A DNA stretch of 16,774 nucleotides from Sphingomonadales bacterium. GTDB taxonomy: Bacteria; Pseudomonadota; Alphaproteobacteria; Sphingomonadales; Sphingomonadaceae. This document shows positions 1 to 6,997 of this stretch, one piece after another (positions within the stretch are counted from its first letter, which is position 1; each line of letters starts with the position of its first letter). The translations under genes were made by a program, and so were the position numbers. The stretch is from positions 1-16,774 of the forward strand of contig JAFKLV010000381.1 of assembly GCA_017304125.1 (NCBI GenBank), read 5' to 3'. The notes under the pieces were generated by a model that saw only the letters and a list, made by a program, of their open reading frames with translations, was not told the DNA's origin and searched no databases.

Positions 1-132
1 TTGTCGCCCGCGATCAACGCGCAGCAACACGTGCACAACGCAGCGATCCTCGCCGGGCTGTACCTGCTCTATCGCGCGCTGGTCGCGGCGGGCGTGCCGG
101 CCGCGCCGCGCATCCGGCAGGCGGCGCGCTGA
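1..132 (+). CDS. C-terminal end of an unidentified protein (5' partial)
   Basis: An open frame enters from the left edge and codes for 43 residues before a TGA stop. The visible piece has a hydrophobic or amphipathic stretch (NAAILAGLYLLYRALVAAG) and a basic, Ala/Pro/Arg-rich tail. The stop overlaps the start of the next gene as TGATG, so this gene almost certainly belongs to the same operon as the DUF1636 gene and cobT. That position suggests a cobalamin-related or cobalt-related role, but this is inference. I could not match the tail to CobN, CobW, CbtA or any other family I know. The true start lies outside the window; the TTG at position 1 is probably internal. Confidence 0.6.
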   Translation: MSPAINAQQHVHNAAILAGLYLLYRALVAAGVPAAPRIRQAAR

Positions 133-506
133 TGCTGACCCCCGTTCCCGGCGGCGCGGCGGTGGTGGCGTGCAACAGCTGTCGCAGCGCCGCGGGCGCG
201 GCACTCGTCGCCGCCTTGCGCCGGGTGCAGGCGGGCGACGCGGCCTATGCCGCGGTCGCGGTGCAGGAAATGCCGTGCCTGTTCGCGTGCCGCGAGTCGT
301 GCACCGTCCATCTGCGTGCGCCGGGCAAGGTCAGCTATGTCCTCGGCCGCTTCGACCCGACCGAGGAGGCGGCGCGCGCGATCCTTGATTATGCGCGCGC
401 TTATGCCGAAAGCGAATGGGGCCAGGTGCCGTATCGCGACTGGCCCGCTGGGGTGAAGGGCCATTTCATCACCCGCAGCCCGCCGGAGGGATTCGTCGTC
501 GCATGA
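132..506 (+). CDS. DUF1636 family Cys-rich, putative metal-binding protein
   Basis: This 124-residue protein has five cysteines in a tight pattern: a CxxC pair at residues 14 and 17 (VACNSCR) and a CLFACRESC cluster with Cys 49, 53 and 57. It resembles the DUF1636 family, small proteins often annotated as metal-binding and found beside cobalamin genes. The cysteines could hold an Fe-S cluster, as in thioredoxin-like ferredoxins, or bind cobalt; that is inference. There is no signal peptide or membrane segment, so it should be cytoplasmic. The ATG overlaps the preceding stop (TGATG) and its own stop overlaps the cobT start (ATGA), so its output is coupled to CobT. The biochemical function is not established as far as I know. 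Confidence 0.85.
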   Translation: MLTPVPGGAAVVACNSCRSAAGAALVAALRRVQAGDAAYAAVAVQEMPCLFACRESCTVHLRAPGKVSYVLGRFDPTEEAARAILDYARAYAESEWGQVPYRDWPAGVKGHFITRSPPEGFVVA

Positions 507-1513
507 GCGCATTTGCATCGGTCGCCGCATTCGAGGCAGCGCTCGCCACCCTCCCCGCGCGAGATGAAGCGGCGCGCGACGCGGCGGCGGCGCGACAGGC
601 GCAGCTCACCAAGCCGCCCGGCTCGCTCGGCCGGCTGGAGGATATCGCTTTGTTCGTCGCCGGCTGGCACGGCACCGCGCGGCCACGCGTCACCCGCGGC
701 CGCGCACTGGTGTTCGCCGGGAACCACGGCGTCGTCGCGCGCGGGGTCAGCGCCTTTCCCGCGGCGGTGACCGCGCAGATGGTCGCCAATTTCGCCGCGG
801 GCGGCGCGGCGATCAACGCGCTGGCAAGCGCGGCAGGACTGGCGCTGTCGGTCGTCCCGCTCGATCTCGACCGGCCGACCGCCGATTTCACAGAAGATGC
901 CGCAATGACGGCGGACGAAAGCCTCGCCGCGCTCAACGCCGGCGCGGCGGCGATCGGCGACGCCGATCTCCTCGTGCTTGGCGAAATGGGGATCGGCAAC
1001 ACCACCGCCGCCGCCGCGCTCGCCGCCGCCAGCTTCGGCGGGACAGGGGCGGATTGGGTCGGCCCCGGCACCGGGGTCGATGCCGCCGGGGTGGCGCGCA
1101 AGGCGGCGGTGGTCGACATAGCGCTGGCGCATCACGCCGGGCAGCTCGACCAGCCGTTCGAGATCCTGCGCCGCGTCGGCGGGCGCGAGATCGTCGCAAT
1201 CGCCGGCGCGATCGTCGCCGCGCGCCACGCCCGCGTCCCCATCCTGCTCGACGGCTTCATCGGCACCGCCGCGATCGCGCCGCTGGCACGCGGCAATGCC
1301 GCGATCACCGATCATTGCCTCGCCGGGCATTGCTCGGCCGAGCCCGGGCACCGCCGCCTGCTCGACCGGCTCGGGCTGTCGCCGCTGCTCGCGCTCGACA
1401 TGCGATTGGGCGAAGGCAGCGGCGCGGCGGTGGCGGCACAGATCGTCCGCGCCGCGCTCGCCGCGCATGACGGGATGGCGACCTTCGCCGAGGCCGGCAT
1501 CGCGGGGGGATGA
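503..1513 (+). CDS. cobT: Nicotinate-nucleotide--dimethylbenzimidazole phosphoribosyltransferase (CobT)
   Basis: CobT moves the phosphoribosyl group of nicotinate mononucleotide onto the lower-ligand base, usually 5,6-dimethylbenzimidazole, giving alpha-ribazole 5'-phosphate for the B12 nucleotide loop. The 336-residue product has the usual family length and family motifs: PPGSLGRLEDIA near residue 34, FAGNHGVVARGVSAFP, GEMGIGNTTAAA, GTGVD, DGFIGTAA, and RLGEGSGA near the C-terminus. The Glu of GEGSGA (about residue 304) probably matches the catalytic base known in the Salmonella enzyme (Glu317). A longer frame opens at 416, but the ATG at 503 is preferred because it overlaps the DUF1636 stop as ATGA and begins the conserved region. 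The stop overlaps the next start (ATGA), continuing the coupled operon. Confidence 0.97.
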   Translation: MSAFASVAAFEAALATLPARDEAARDAAAARQAQLTKPPGSLGRLEDIALFVAGWHGTARPRVTRGRALVFAGNHGVVARGVSAFPAAVTAQMVANFAAGGAAINALASAAGLALSVVPLDLDRPTADFTEDAAMTADESLAALNAGAAAIGDADLLVLGEMGIGNTTAAAALAAASFGGTGADWVGPGTGVDAAGVARKAAVVDIALAHHAGQLDQPFEILRRVGGREIVAIAGAIVAARHARVPILLDGFIGTAAIAPLARGNAAITDHCLAGHCSAEPGHRRLLDRLGLSPLLALDMRLGEGSGAAVAAQIVRAALAAHDGMATFAEAGIAGG

Positions 1514-2076
1514 CCAGCTTCGCGCTCCACCTGTTGCGACACGGCGCCCCGCTGCTCGCCGGGCGCATGCTGGGGCATCATGATGCCGAGGTCACGGCGG
1601 GCGGCATCGCGGCGTGCGCCAGACAGGCGCGGCGGCTGCCGCCGGTCGACCGGCTGATCGCCTCCGACCTCACACGCACCCGGCGTTGCGCCGAGGCGAT
1701 CGGCACGCCGCGGCTCGACCCACGCTGGCGCGAACTCGATTTCGGCGCGTGGGACGGGCTGGCGGCAAGCGAGATCGACGCGGCGGCGCTGGCGCGGTTC
1801 CACGACGATCCCGATGCATCCCCGCCCCCCGGCGGCGAGCGCTGGTCGGCGCTGGTCGCGCGGGTCGGCGCGGCGATCGACGAGCTTGCCCCCGTCCCCA
1901 CTCTGGTAGTGACCCATGGCGGCGCGATGCGCGCCGCGCTTGCGCATCTTTGCGGGCTGAGCCTCGCCGCGACCTGGGCGTTCGACCTTCCTTATGCCGC
2001 GCTGCTGTCGCTCACCGTGTGGGAGGGAGCGCCGCGCCGCGCGCAGGTCAGCGAGTTGCGACAATGCGATCGCTGA
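1510..2076 (+). CDS. cobC: Alpha-ribazole phosphatase, histidine phosphatase family (CobC type)
   Basis: This 188-residue protein is a phosphoglycerate-mutase-like histidine phosphatase. The phospho-acceptor motif RHG is at residues 10-12, a second basic motif lies in SDLTRTRR (52-59), the acid residue falls in WRELDFGAWDG (about 73-83), and the second catalytic His is 136 in VVTHGGAMR. Its place between cobT and cobS points to removal of phosphate from alpha-ribazole 5'-phosphate or from adenosylcobalamin 5'-phosphate, the role of Salmonella CobC. The start overlaps the cobT stop by 4 nt and the end overlaps cobS by 13 nt. The symbol follows Salmonella usage; in Pseudomonas denitrificans nomenclature 'CobC' means the PLP decarboxylase encoded at the right end of this window. 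Substrate choice rests on context, since the fold alone is widespread. Confidence 0.9.
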   Translation: MTSFALHLLRHGAPLLAGRMLGHHDAEVTAGGIAACARQARRLPPVDRLIASDLTRTRRCAEAIGTPRLDPRWRELDFGAWDGLAASEIDAAALARFHDDPDASPPPGGERWSALVARVGAAIDELAPVPTLVVTHGGAMRAALAHLCGLSLAATWAFDLPYAALLSLTVWEGAPRRAQVSELRQCDR

Positions 2077-2780
2077 TCGTCGCGCTCGCCTTTCTCACGC
2101 GCCTGCCGATGCCGCGGCTCGCCACCGACGCCGGTGATTTCGCGCGCGCGGTGCGGCTCTATCCTGCCGCGGGCATCGCGATCGGATTGCTGGTGGCGGG
2201 CGCCGGGTGGCTCGGCGCGCGGGTCGATCCGTGGCTCGGTGCGCTGGCCGCGACGGTACTGTGGGTGTGGGCGACCGGCGCGCTGCATCTCGACGGGCTG
2301 GGCGATCTCGCCGACGGGCTCGGTGCGGCGCACGGCGATCGCACGCGGCTGCTCGCCGTGATGCGCGACCCGCATATCGGCAGCTTCGGGGTCACCACGA
2401 TCGTGCTGCAGCTCGCCGCCAAACTCGTGCTGCTGCATCTCATCCTGCCCGCCGGCTGGCTCGCGCTGATCGCCATCCCCGCCGCCGCGCGGCTCGGCCC
2501 GCTGGTGTGGGCGCGGTTCCTGCCGCCGCTGCGCGACAGCGGTTTGGGCGCGAGCATCGCCGGCGCGATCACGCTGCCGATACTCGCGATATGGGGGGCG
2601 CTGCTCGCTGCCGCCTGTGTCCTGCTGCCGCCACTGGCCGCGACGCCGCTGCTGATCGCGCTGCTCGGCTGGTGGATGCATCACCGCATCGGCGGGGTGA
2701 CCGGCGACGTCCACGGCGCGGGGATCGAATTGATCGAGACCGGGCTGCTGCTCGCCGTCGCGCTTCAGGCCGCACGCTGA
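2064..2780 (+). CDS. cobS: Adenosylcobinamide-GDP ribazoletransferase (cobalamin synthase, CobS)
   Basis: CobS is the integral membrane enzyme that joins adenosylcobinamide-GDP to alpha-ribazole (or its phosphate), closing the nucleotide loop. The 238-residue product shows the family pattern: LTRLP at the start (residues 11-15), the acidic HLDGLGDLADGLG motif (75-87) that probably binds the metal, and MRDPHIGSFG (100-109). It is mostly hydrophobic, with several likely transmembrane helices, and ends with a HRIGGVTGDVHGA motif. The ATG at 2064 lies inside the end of the phosphatase gene (13-nt overlap), so the two are probably translationally coupled. It is the last gene of the rightward operon, and its stop lies 16 nt inside the convergent cobQ. 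Confidence 0.96.
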   Translation: MRSLIVALAFLTRLPMPRLATDAGDFARAVRLYPAAGIAIGLLVAGAGWLGARVDPWLGALAATVLWVWATGALHLDGLGDLADGLGAAHGDRTRLLAVMRDPHIGSFGVTTIVLQLAAKLVLLHLILPAGWLALIAIPAAARLGPLVWARFLPPLRDSGLGASIAGAITLPILAIWGALLAAACVLLPPLAATPLLIALLGWWMHHRIGGVTGDVHGAGIELIETGLLLAVALQAAR

Positions 2781-4216
2781 GCGATCGCGAGGATCGCGGC
2801 GAGATCGACGTGCGCTTCGAGCGTGGCGGCAATCTCGTCGAGCGCCGCATCGACATCGGCATGATGATCGGGCCCGCGCGCCGCGACCCCGATCCGCGCC
2901 AGCCACGCCGCGCGCTGCGCCGCAAGCCCGAGCAGCCCGTGGACATAGCTCCCGGCGACCAGCCCGTCGGCGCTCATCGCCCCCTCGCCGCGACCGTCGG
3001 CCAGCCGCCCGACCGGGCGCGCAGCATCCGCCCCGATCGTCCGCCCGAGGTGGATTTCATAGCCGGTGAAGGGCTCCCCCAGCGCCTCGCCGCTGACCTG
3101 GGTCAGCGTCTTGTCGCCGCCCAGCACGGTCTCCACGTCGAGCAGCCCGAGCCCTGCGACCGTTCCCGCGGGCCCCTCGATCCCCTGCGGATCGGCGACG
3201 CTGCGCCCGAGCATCTGATAGCCGCCGCACAGCCCGAGCACCGGTCGGCCGCGGCGATGATGCGCCAGGATGTCGATATCCCATCCCTCGGCGCGCAGGA
3301 AAGCAAGGTCGGCGATCGTCGCCTTCGATCCCGCCAGCACGATCAGCGCCGCATCGGGGATCGGCTGGCCCGGGGGGACCATGATCACCTCCACCCCGGG
3401 CTCGAGCCGCAGCGGATCGAGGTCGTCGAAATTGGCGATCCGCGGGGTGATCGGGCAGGCAATCACCACCCGCCCTGCGCCCGCCGCCGCCGGGCGTTCG
3501 AGCACCACCGCATCCTCGCTCGGCAGGCGCCGCGCCGGGGCGAGCCACGGCACGATGCCGAGCCCCGGCCAGCCGGTGCGCGCGGCGATCGTCGTCATCC
3601 CCTCGGCGAACAGCGCCGGGTCGCCGCGGAATTTGTTGATCAGGAAGCCGTGGATCATCGCCGCATCCGCGGCGTCGATCACCGCATGCGTGCCGACCAG
3701 CGCGGCGATCACCCCGCCGCGATCGATATCCCCCGCCAGCACCACCGGCACCCCGGCGGCGCGCGCGAACCCCATGTTGGCGATATCGCCCGCGCGCAAA
3801 TTGGTCTCGGCCGGCGACCCCGCACCCTCGACGACGACGATATCGGCGTCGGCGGCGAGCCGGCGATAGCTTTCCAGCACCTCGCCGAGCAGCCCTTCGC
3901 GCTCGCGCCAGCGCGCCGAGCCGAGCGTGCCGCGCACCTGCCCGCGCACCACCAGTTGCGAGGTGCGATCGCCCTGCGGCTTCAACAGCACCGGGTTCAT
4001 ATCAACGCTCGCCGGCACGCGACACGCCAGCGCCTGCGTCGCCTGCGCCCGGCCGATTTCGCCGCCGTCGCTGGTGACCGCGGCATTGTTGCTCATATTC
4101 TGCGGCTTGAACGGGCGGACGCGCAGCCCGCGATTGGCCAAGGCGCGGCATAGCCCGGCGACCAGCACCGATTTGCCGACGTCGGAACCGGTCCCCTGGA
4201 TCATCACCGCAGCCAT
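2765..4216 (-). CDS. cobQ: Cobyric acid synthase (CobQ)
   Basis: CobQ uses ATP and glutamine to amidate four carboxylates of adenosylcobyrinic acid a,c-diamide, making cobyric acid. The 483-residue product has the N-terminal dethiobiotin-synthetase-like ATPase domain with P-loop GTGSDVGKS (residues 8-16), KPQNMSNNAAV (38-47), EGAGSPAETNL (130-140) and DIDRGGV (163-169). The C-terminal triad glutaminase domain has nucleophile Cys330 in GLCGGYQMLG, GYEIHLGRT (385-393) and His426 in YVHGL. The frame opens further upstream at 4312, but the Met at 4216 starts the conserved MIQGTGSDVGKS block and gives a normal length. One oddity is LAGSK at 295-299, where I would expect LPGSK. The gene faces cobS and overlaps its end by 16 nt, so it needs its own promoter in the 4217-4604 gap. 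Confidence 0.96.
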   Translation of the reverse strand: MAAVMIQGTGSDVGKSVLVAGLCRALANRGLRVRPFKPQNMSNNAAVTSDGGEIGRAQATQALACRVPASVDMNPVLLKPQGDRTSQLVVRGQVRGTLGSARWREREGLLGEVLESYRRLAADADIVVVEGAGSPAETNLRAGDIANMGFARAAGVPVVLAGDIDRGGVIAALVGTHAVIDAADAAMIHGFLINKFRGDPALFAEGMTTIAARTGWPGLGIVPWLAPARRLPSEDAVVLERPAAAGAGRVVIACPITPRIANFDDLDPLRLEPGVEVIMVPPGQPIPDAALIVLAGSKATIADLAFLRAEGWDIDILAHHRRGRPVLGLCGGYQMLGRSVADPQGIEGPAGTVAGLGLLDVETVLGGDKTLTQVSGEALGEPFTGYEIHLGRTIGADAARPVGRLADGRGEGAMSADGLVAGSYVHGLLGLAAQRAAWLARIGVAARGPDHHADVDAALDEIAATLEAHVDLAAILAIAQRAA

Positions 4217-4321
4217 GTTCGCACCCCGCGCTCGCCCATCAACCCGCACGCGCGACGTCGGGCGGCTCGCAGCGGGGTTAGGCATCTCGAGCGGCGCTGG
4301 CAACCGCAACACCCGCCGGCT

Positions 4322-4354
4322 CTTGCAGTCAAATAGTTGATTTGACGATGCAAG
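4322..4354. repeat. 13-bp-arm imperfect inverted repeat, operator candidate
   Basis: The left arm CTTGCAGTCAAAT (4322-4334) and the right arm ATTTGAC plus TGCAAG (4340-4354) are perfect complements except for an extra GA between the two halves of the right arm. The spacer is AGTTG. The inner 7-bp half (GTCAAAT/ATTTGAC) has a compact 19-bp dyad shape typical of sites for dimeric repressors. No T-tract follows on either strand, so an intrinsic terminator is less likely. It overlaps the proposed -35 box of the receptor promoter. Confidence 0.6.
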
Positions 4355-4368
4355 TTGGAGGATACAAT
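4342..4368 (+). promoter_or_regulatory. Putative sigma-70-type promoter of the receptor locus
   Basis: TTGACG (4342-4347) is a five-of-six match to the -35 consensus and TACAAT (4363-4368) a five-of-six match to the -10 consensus. The spacing is only 15 nt, shorter than ideal, which may indicate a weak or activator-dependent promoter. Transcription would start near 4375 and leave a leader of roughly 230 nt before the receptor ATG. The -35 box sits in the right arm of the inverted repeat at 4322-4354. Confidence 0.4.
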
Positions 4369-4590
4369 AATTTAATTTTCAATCATGATTACATTCTTGC
4401 TGTGCTGCGTAATAAACGGCAAACATCTCTTATGATCTGAATAAATGCAGAGAGATCCCAGATCAGAACAACGTCACAATAAGAATCATATTCTCGTTCT
4501 TGTGCAGCGTATTGCGCGCAAGATTGCCATTCGGATGCCATCCGGATCGGTCGCTCCAGAGACGAGCATGACGAGAATTTGCAGACGCAA

Positions 4591-4604
4591 GGGGGGAGGC
4601 CTTT
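4591..4604 (+). promoter_or_regulatory. Strong ribosome binding site fixing the receptor start at 4605
   Basis: A purine run GGGGGGAGG (4591-4599) stands 5 nt before the ATG at 4605. It supports this start over the in-frame ATG at 4650, which also begins a plausible signal peptide but has no comparable site. Confidence 0.65.
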
Positions 4605-6986
4605 ATGACAGCGCGAGCATTCGCAATAACGAGCAAAATCGGGGGCCGTATGCGCATCGACGCGCGGCTCGCTCTTCTTGGTGCGGTGTCGCCTTTTGTC
4701 GCGCTTCCCGCCTTTGCCCAGCAGGCCGCCCCGGCCGAAAACGCCCGGATCGACGACATCGTCGTCACCGCCCTGCACCGCGCGACCAATGTTCAGGAAA
4801 CGCCGCTGGCGATTTCGGCGATCGGCGGGGAAGCCTTGACCAATCAGGGCATCTCCACCAGCGACGGACTGGCCAAGGTCGCGCCGAACCTCGTCATCCG
4901 CGAAAATGCCAATGGCGGCAGCCGCATCATCATCCGCAACATCCAGTCGAGCGGGGAACCGACCGTCGGGCTCTATTATGACGAAACGCCGATCACCGGC
5001 TCGACCGGGGTGGGCAATGATGCCGGCGGCACGACACCGGCCGTTCGGCTGTTCGATGTCGAGCGCGTCGAGGTGTTGCGCGGCCCGCAAGGCACGCTGT
5101 ACGGCGCCAGCTCGATGGCGGGCACCGTCCGCCTGATCTTCAAGAAGCCCAATCTCACCCAGTTCGAGGGCGAGGTCAGCGGCCAGCTTGCCGGGATCGC
5201 GCATGGCGACCTGGGCTATAATGCCCAGGTCGCGCTCAACGCGCCGATCGTCCACGACAAGCTCGGCGTGCGCGCGGTCGGCTTTTACGAACGCATCGGC
5301 GGCTGGCTCGACAATAGCGTGCTCGGCCTCACGAATTTCAACGACAGCAAATCCTATGGCGGGCGCCTGCTGGCGCGTTACCAGCCCAATGACGATGTGA
5401 CCTTCGACGCCTTGGCGGTCTACCAGAAGCGTGAAGGCTACAGCGGCCTGTGGGACTATAAGAAATACATCGATACCGGCGTCAGATACGATCAGACGCT
5501 CGATACGGTCACCCCGCAGACCGACGAGATGCAGCTCTACAGCGGCACGCTGAACTGGGATTTCTCCTTCGCCACGCTCACCGCGATCGCGGCTTATTCG
5601 AAACGCGATCTCGCCTTCAGCTTCAATTACTCGCCCTATTTCCGGCGCGCCTCGGTGACGGCGCCCGGCGCGGCGGGCTGCCTGCGCTATTTCGGGTTGC
5701 CGGTCGGCGCAGGCGCGAAATGCTCCACGGCGCAGGTCGCGGAATATAAGCAGGATTATATCGATCCGTTCCTCCCCGCCCCGACCTATCAGCCGCAGAG
5801 CACCAAAACCTGGTCGCAGGAAGTGCGCCTCGCCGGCGGCGAGCGGCTGAAATGGACGCTCGGCTTCTTCCATTCGAAGCGCCGCAATTTCGTGCGCAGC
5901 GTCATCACGCAGACGACGCCGCGCGGGGAAATCATCTTCCCGATCACCCCGTTCTTCGATCGCACGGTCGACGATACGCTCGAGCAATTCGCGGGCTTCG
6001 GCGAATTCACCTATGAGGTGATCGACGGCCTCAGCGTCACCGCCGGCCTGCGCTATTTCGACTATAAGAAGAAAACCACCAGCGAGGTGCTGGTCGGCAA
6101 TCTCGTCGTCGGCAACGAGCCCTCCCCCGCCAGCACCAATCGGGCCAGCGAGGACGGGACGATCCTCAACTTCAACGTCAATTACAAGATCACCCCCGAT
6201 GTCATGGTCTATGCCTCGGCGACGCAGGGCTTTCGCCCGGGCGGGGTCAATCAGGTCGTCGGCATTTCGGACGATCAGGCCGCTTACGCCGGCGCGTATC
6301 AGTCGGACAGCATCTGGAATTACGAACTGGGGGTCAAATCGAGCCTGCTCGATTACCGGCTGACGCTGAACGCCAATCTGTTCCAGATCGACTGGAACAA
6401 TATGCAGGTCAGGGCGACCGCCAATAACGGCTCCTTCGCCTTCGTCACCAATGCCGGCAGGACGCGCATCCGCGGTGTGGAGCTGGAGGCGATCGGGCGG
6501 CCGATCGACGGGCTGACGCTGCGCGCGTCGGGTTCCTATACGTCGGCGCGGCTGCGCGGCAATCAGATCGCAGTTCCCGGCGTCACCATCTCGGGCGCCG
6601 GGCTGGACGGCGATTATGTGCCGCTGACGCCGAAATATACCGCGCAGGGCTCGGCCGAATATGTTTTCCCGGTCAGCGACACGCTCGAAATCCTCACCCT
6701 CGCGGACATCGGCCATATCGGCAGTTCGTGGACCGAGTTCCGGCGCGATCCGACCCGGGACTATCAGCTCCGTATCCCCGCGATGACGGTCACCGGGCTG
6801 CGCGCCGGGGTGCAGAGCAGCGACGGCAATTGGGGGATCTACGCCTTCGTCACCAATCTGTTCGACGTCACGGGGGTGGTCAACAAGAGCCGCGGCGCCT
6901 CGATCGGCGGGGACGATCCGCGCGGCCTGAGCGTCAATGCGATCGCGCCCCGCACCATCGGGCTCAATTTCCGCAAGAATTTCTGA
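4605..6986 (+). CDS. TonB-dependent outer membrane receptor (large, substrate unknown)
   Basis: This 793-residue protein has a signal peptide with likely cleavage after ALPAFA (about residue 38) and a TonB box DIVVTA at 51-56. A plug domain follows (ETPLAISAIGGEAL, then VERVEVLRGPQGTLYGASSMAGTVRL), then a beta-barrel ending in the aromatic C-terminus NFRKNF expected for BAM-dependent insertion. Energised by TonB-ExbBD, it should import a scarce ligand across the outer membrane. It resembles the much-expanded sphingomonad receptor group whose substrates are mostly unknown, and I see nothing that marks it as BtuB. Two cysteines, 359 and 373, lie in a probable extracellular loop and might form a disulfide. 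The leader lacks a B12 riboswitch. The next gene follows 11 nt after the stop, so co-transcription is likely. Confidence 0.93.
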   Translation: MTARAFAITSKIGGRMRIDARLALLGAVSPFVALPAFAQQAAPAENARIDDIVVTALHRATNVQETPLAISAIGGEALTNQGISTSDGLAKVAPNLVIRENANGGSRIIIRNIQSSGEPTVGLYYDETPITGSTGVGNDAGGTTPAVRLFDVERVEVLRGPQGTLYGASSMAGTVRLIFKKPNLTQFEGEVSGQLAGIAHGDLGYNAQVALNAPIVHDKLGVRAVGFYERIGGWLDNSVLGLTNFNDSKSYGGRLLARYQPNDDVTFDALAVYQKREGYSGLWDYKKYIDTGVRYDQTLDTVTPQTDEMQLYSGTLNWDFSFATLTAIAAYSKRDLAFSFNYSPYFRRASVTAPGAAGCLRYFGLPVGAGAKCSTAQVAEYKQDYIDPFLPAPTYQPQSTKTWSQEVRLAGGERLKWTLGFFHSKRRNFVRSVITQTTPRGEIIFPITPFFDRTVDDTLEQFAGFGEFTYEVIDGLSVTAGLRYFDYKKKTTSEVLVGNLVVGNEPSPASTNRASEDGTILNFNVNYKITPDVMVYASATQGFRPGGVNQVVGISDDQAAYAGAYQSDSIWNYELGVKSSLLDYRLTLNANLFQIDWNNMQVRATANNGSFAFVTNAGRTRIRGVELEAIGRPIDGLTLRASGSYTSARLRGNQIAVPGVTISGAGLDGDYVPLTPKYTAQGSAEYVFPVSDTLEILTLADIGHIGSSWTEFRRDPTRDYQLRIPAMTVTGLRAGVQSSDGNWGIYAFVTNLFDVTGVVNKSRGASIGGDDPRGLSVNAIAPRTIGLNFRKNF

Positions 6987-6997
6987 GGGGGATGAAA

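Larger units (their letters stand above)
4217..4604. other. AT-rich divergent intergenic region between cobQ and the first receptor
   Basis: This 388-nt gap separates the divergent cobQ and TonB-dependent receptor genes. Its part next to cobQ is GC-rich, but from about 4325 it becomes strikingly AT-rich: a hand count of 4381-4440 gives 22 G/C of 60. It holds a long imperfect inverted repeat (4322-4354), a likely sigma-70-type promoter, the perfect palindromes AATCATGATT (4381-4390) and TTGCGCGCAA (4512-4521), the dyad CGGATG-C-CATCCG (4532-4544), and small stem-loops at 4433-4465 and 4475-4504. I found no convincing small gene, tRNA or B12 box in it. The low GC compared with both neighbours may mark a regulatory region or a foreign junction. 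Confidence 0.7.

Noticed and set aside
401..1468. 355-codon minus-strand frame antisense to cobT
   Set aside because: It has no recognisable domain, and the plus strand encodes full-length CobT with all family motifs.
2207..4153. 648-codon plus-strand frame antisense to cobQ
   Set aside because: Its product is Arg/Ala/Pro/His-rich low-complexity sequence with no family motifs. cobQ on the other strand has clear catalytic motifs, and stop-free antisense frames are expected at this GC content.
4322..4354. Inverted repeat read as an intrinsic terminator
   Set aside because: It lies between two divergent starts where no transcript needs to end, and no T-run follows on either strand.
4217..4604. 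Possible insertion-sequence remnant or attachment site in the AT-rich gap
   Set aside because: I found no transposase fragment, tRNA, or matching direct repeats at the edges of the block by eye. Low GC alone is not enough.
4389..6716. 775-codon minus-strand frame antisense to the first receptor
   Set aside because: The receptor on the plus strand has a signal peptide, TonB box and C-terminal aromatic motif. The antisense product shows only compositionally biased sequence.
4605..6986. First receptor called BtuB because it lies in a cobalamin cluster
   Set aside because: Location is the only support. At 793 residues it is longer than typical BtuB, the leader has no B12 riboswitch, and the sequence resembles the general sphingomonad receptor expansion.
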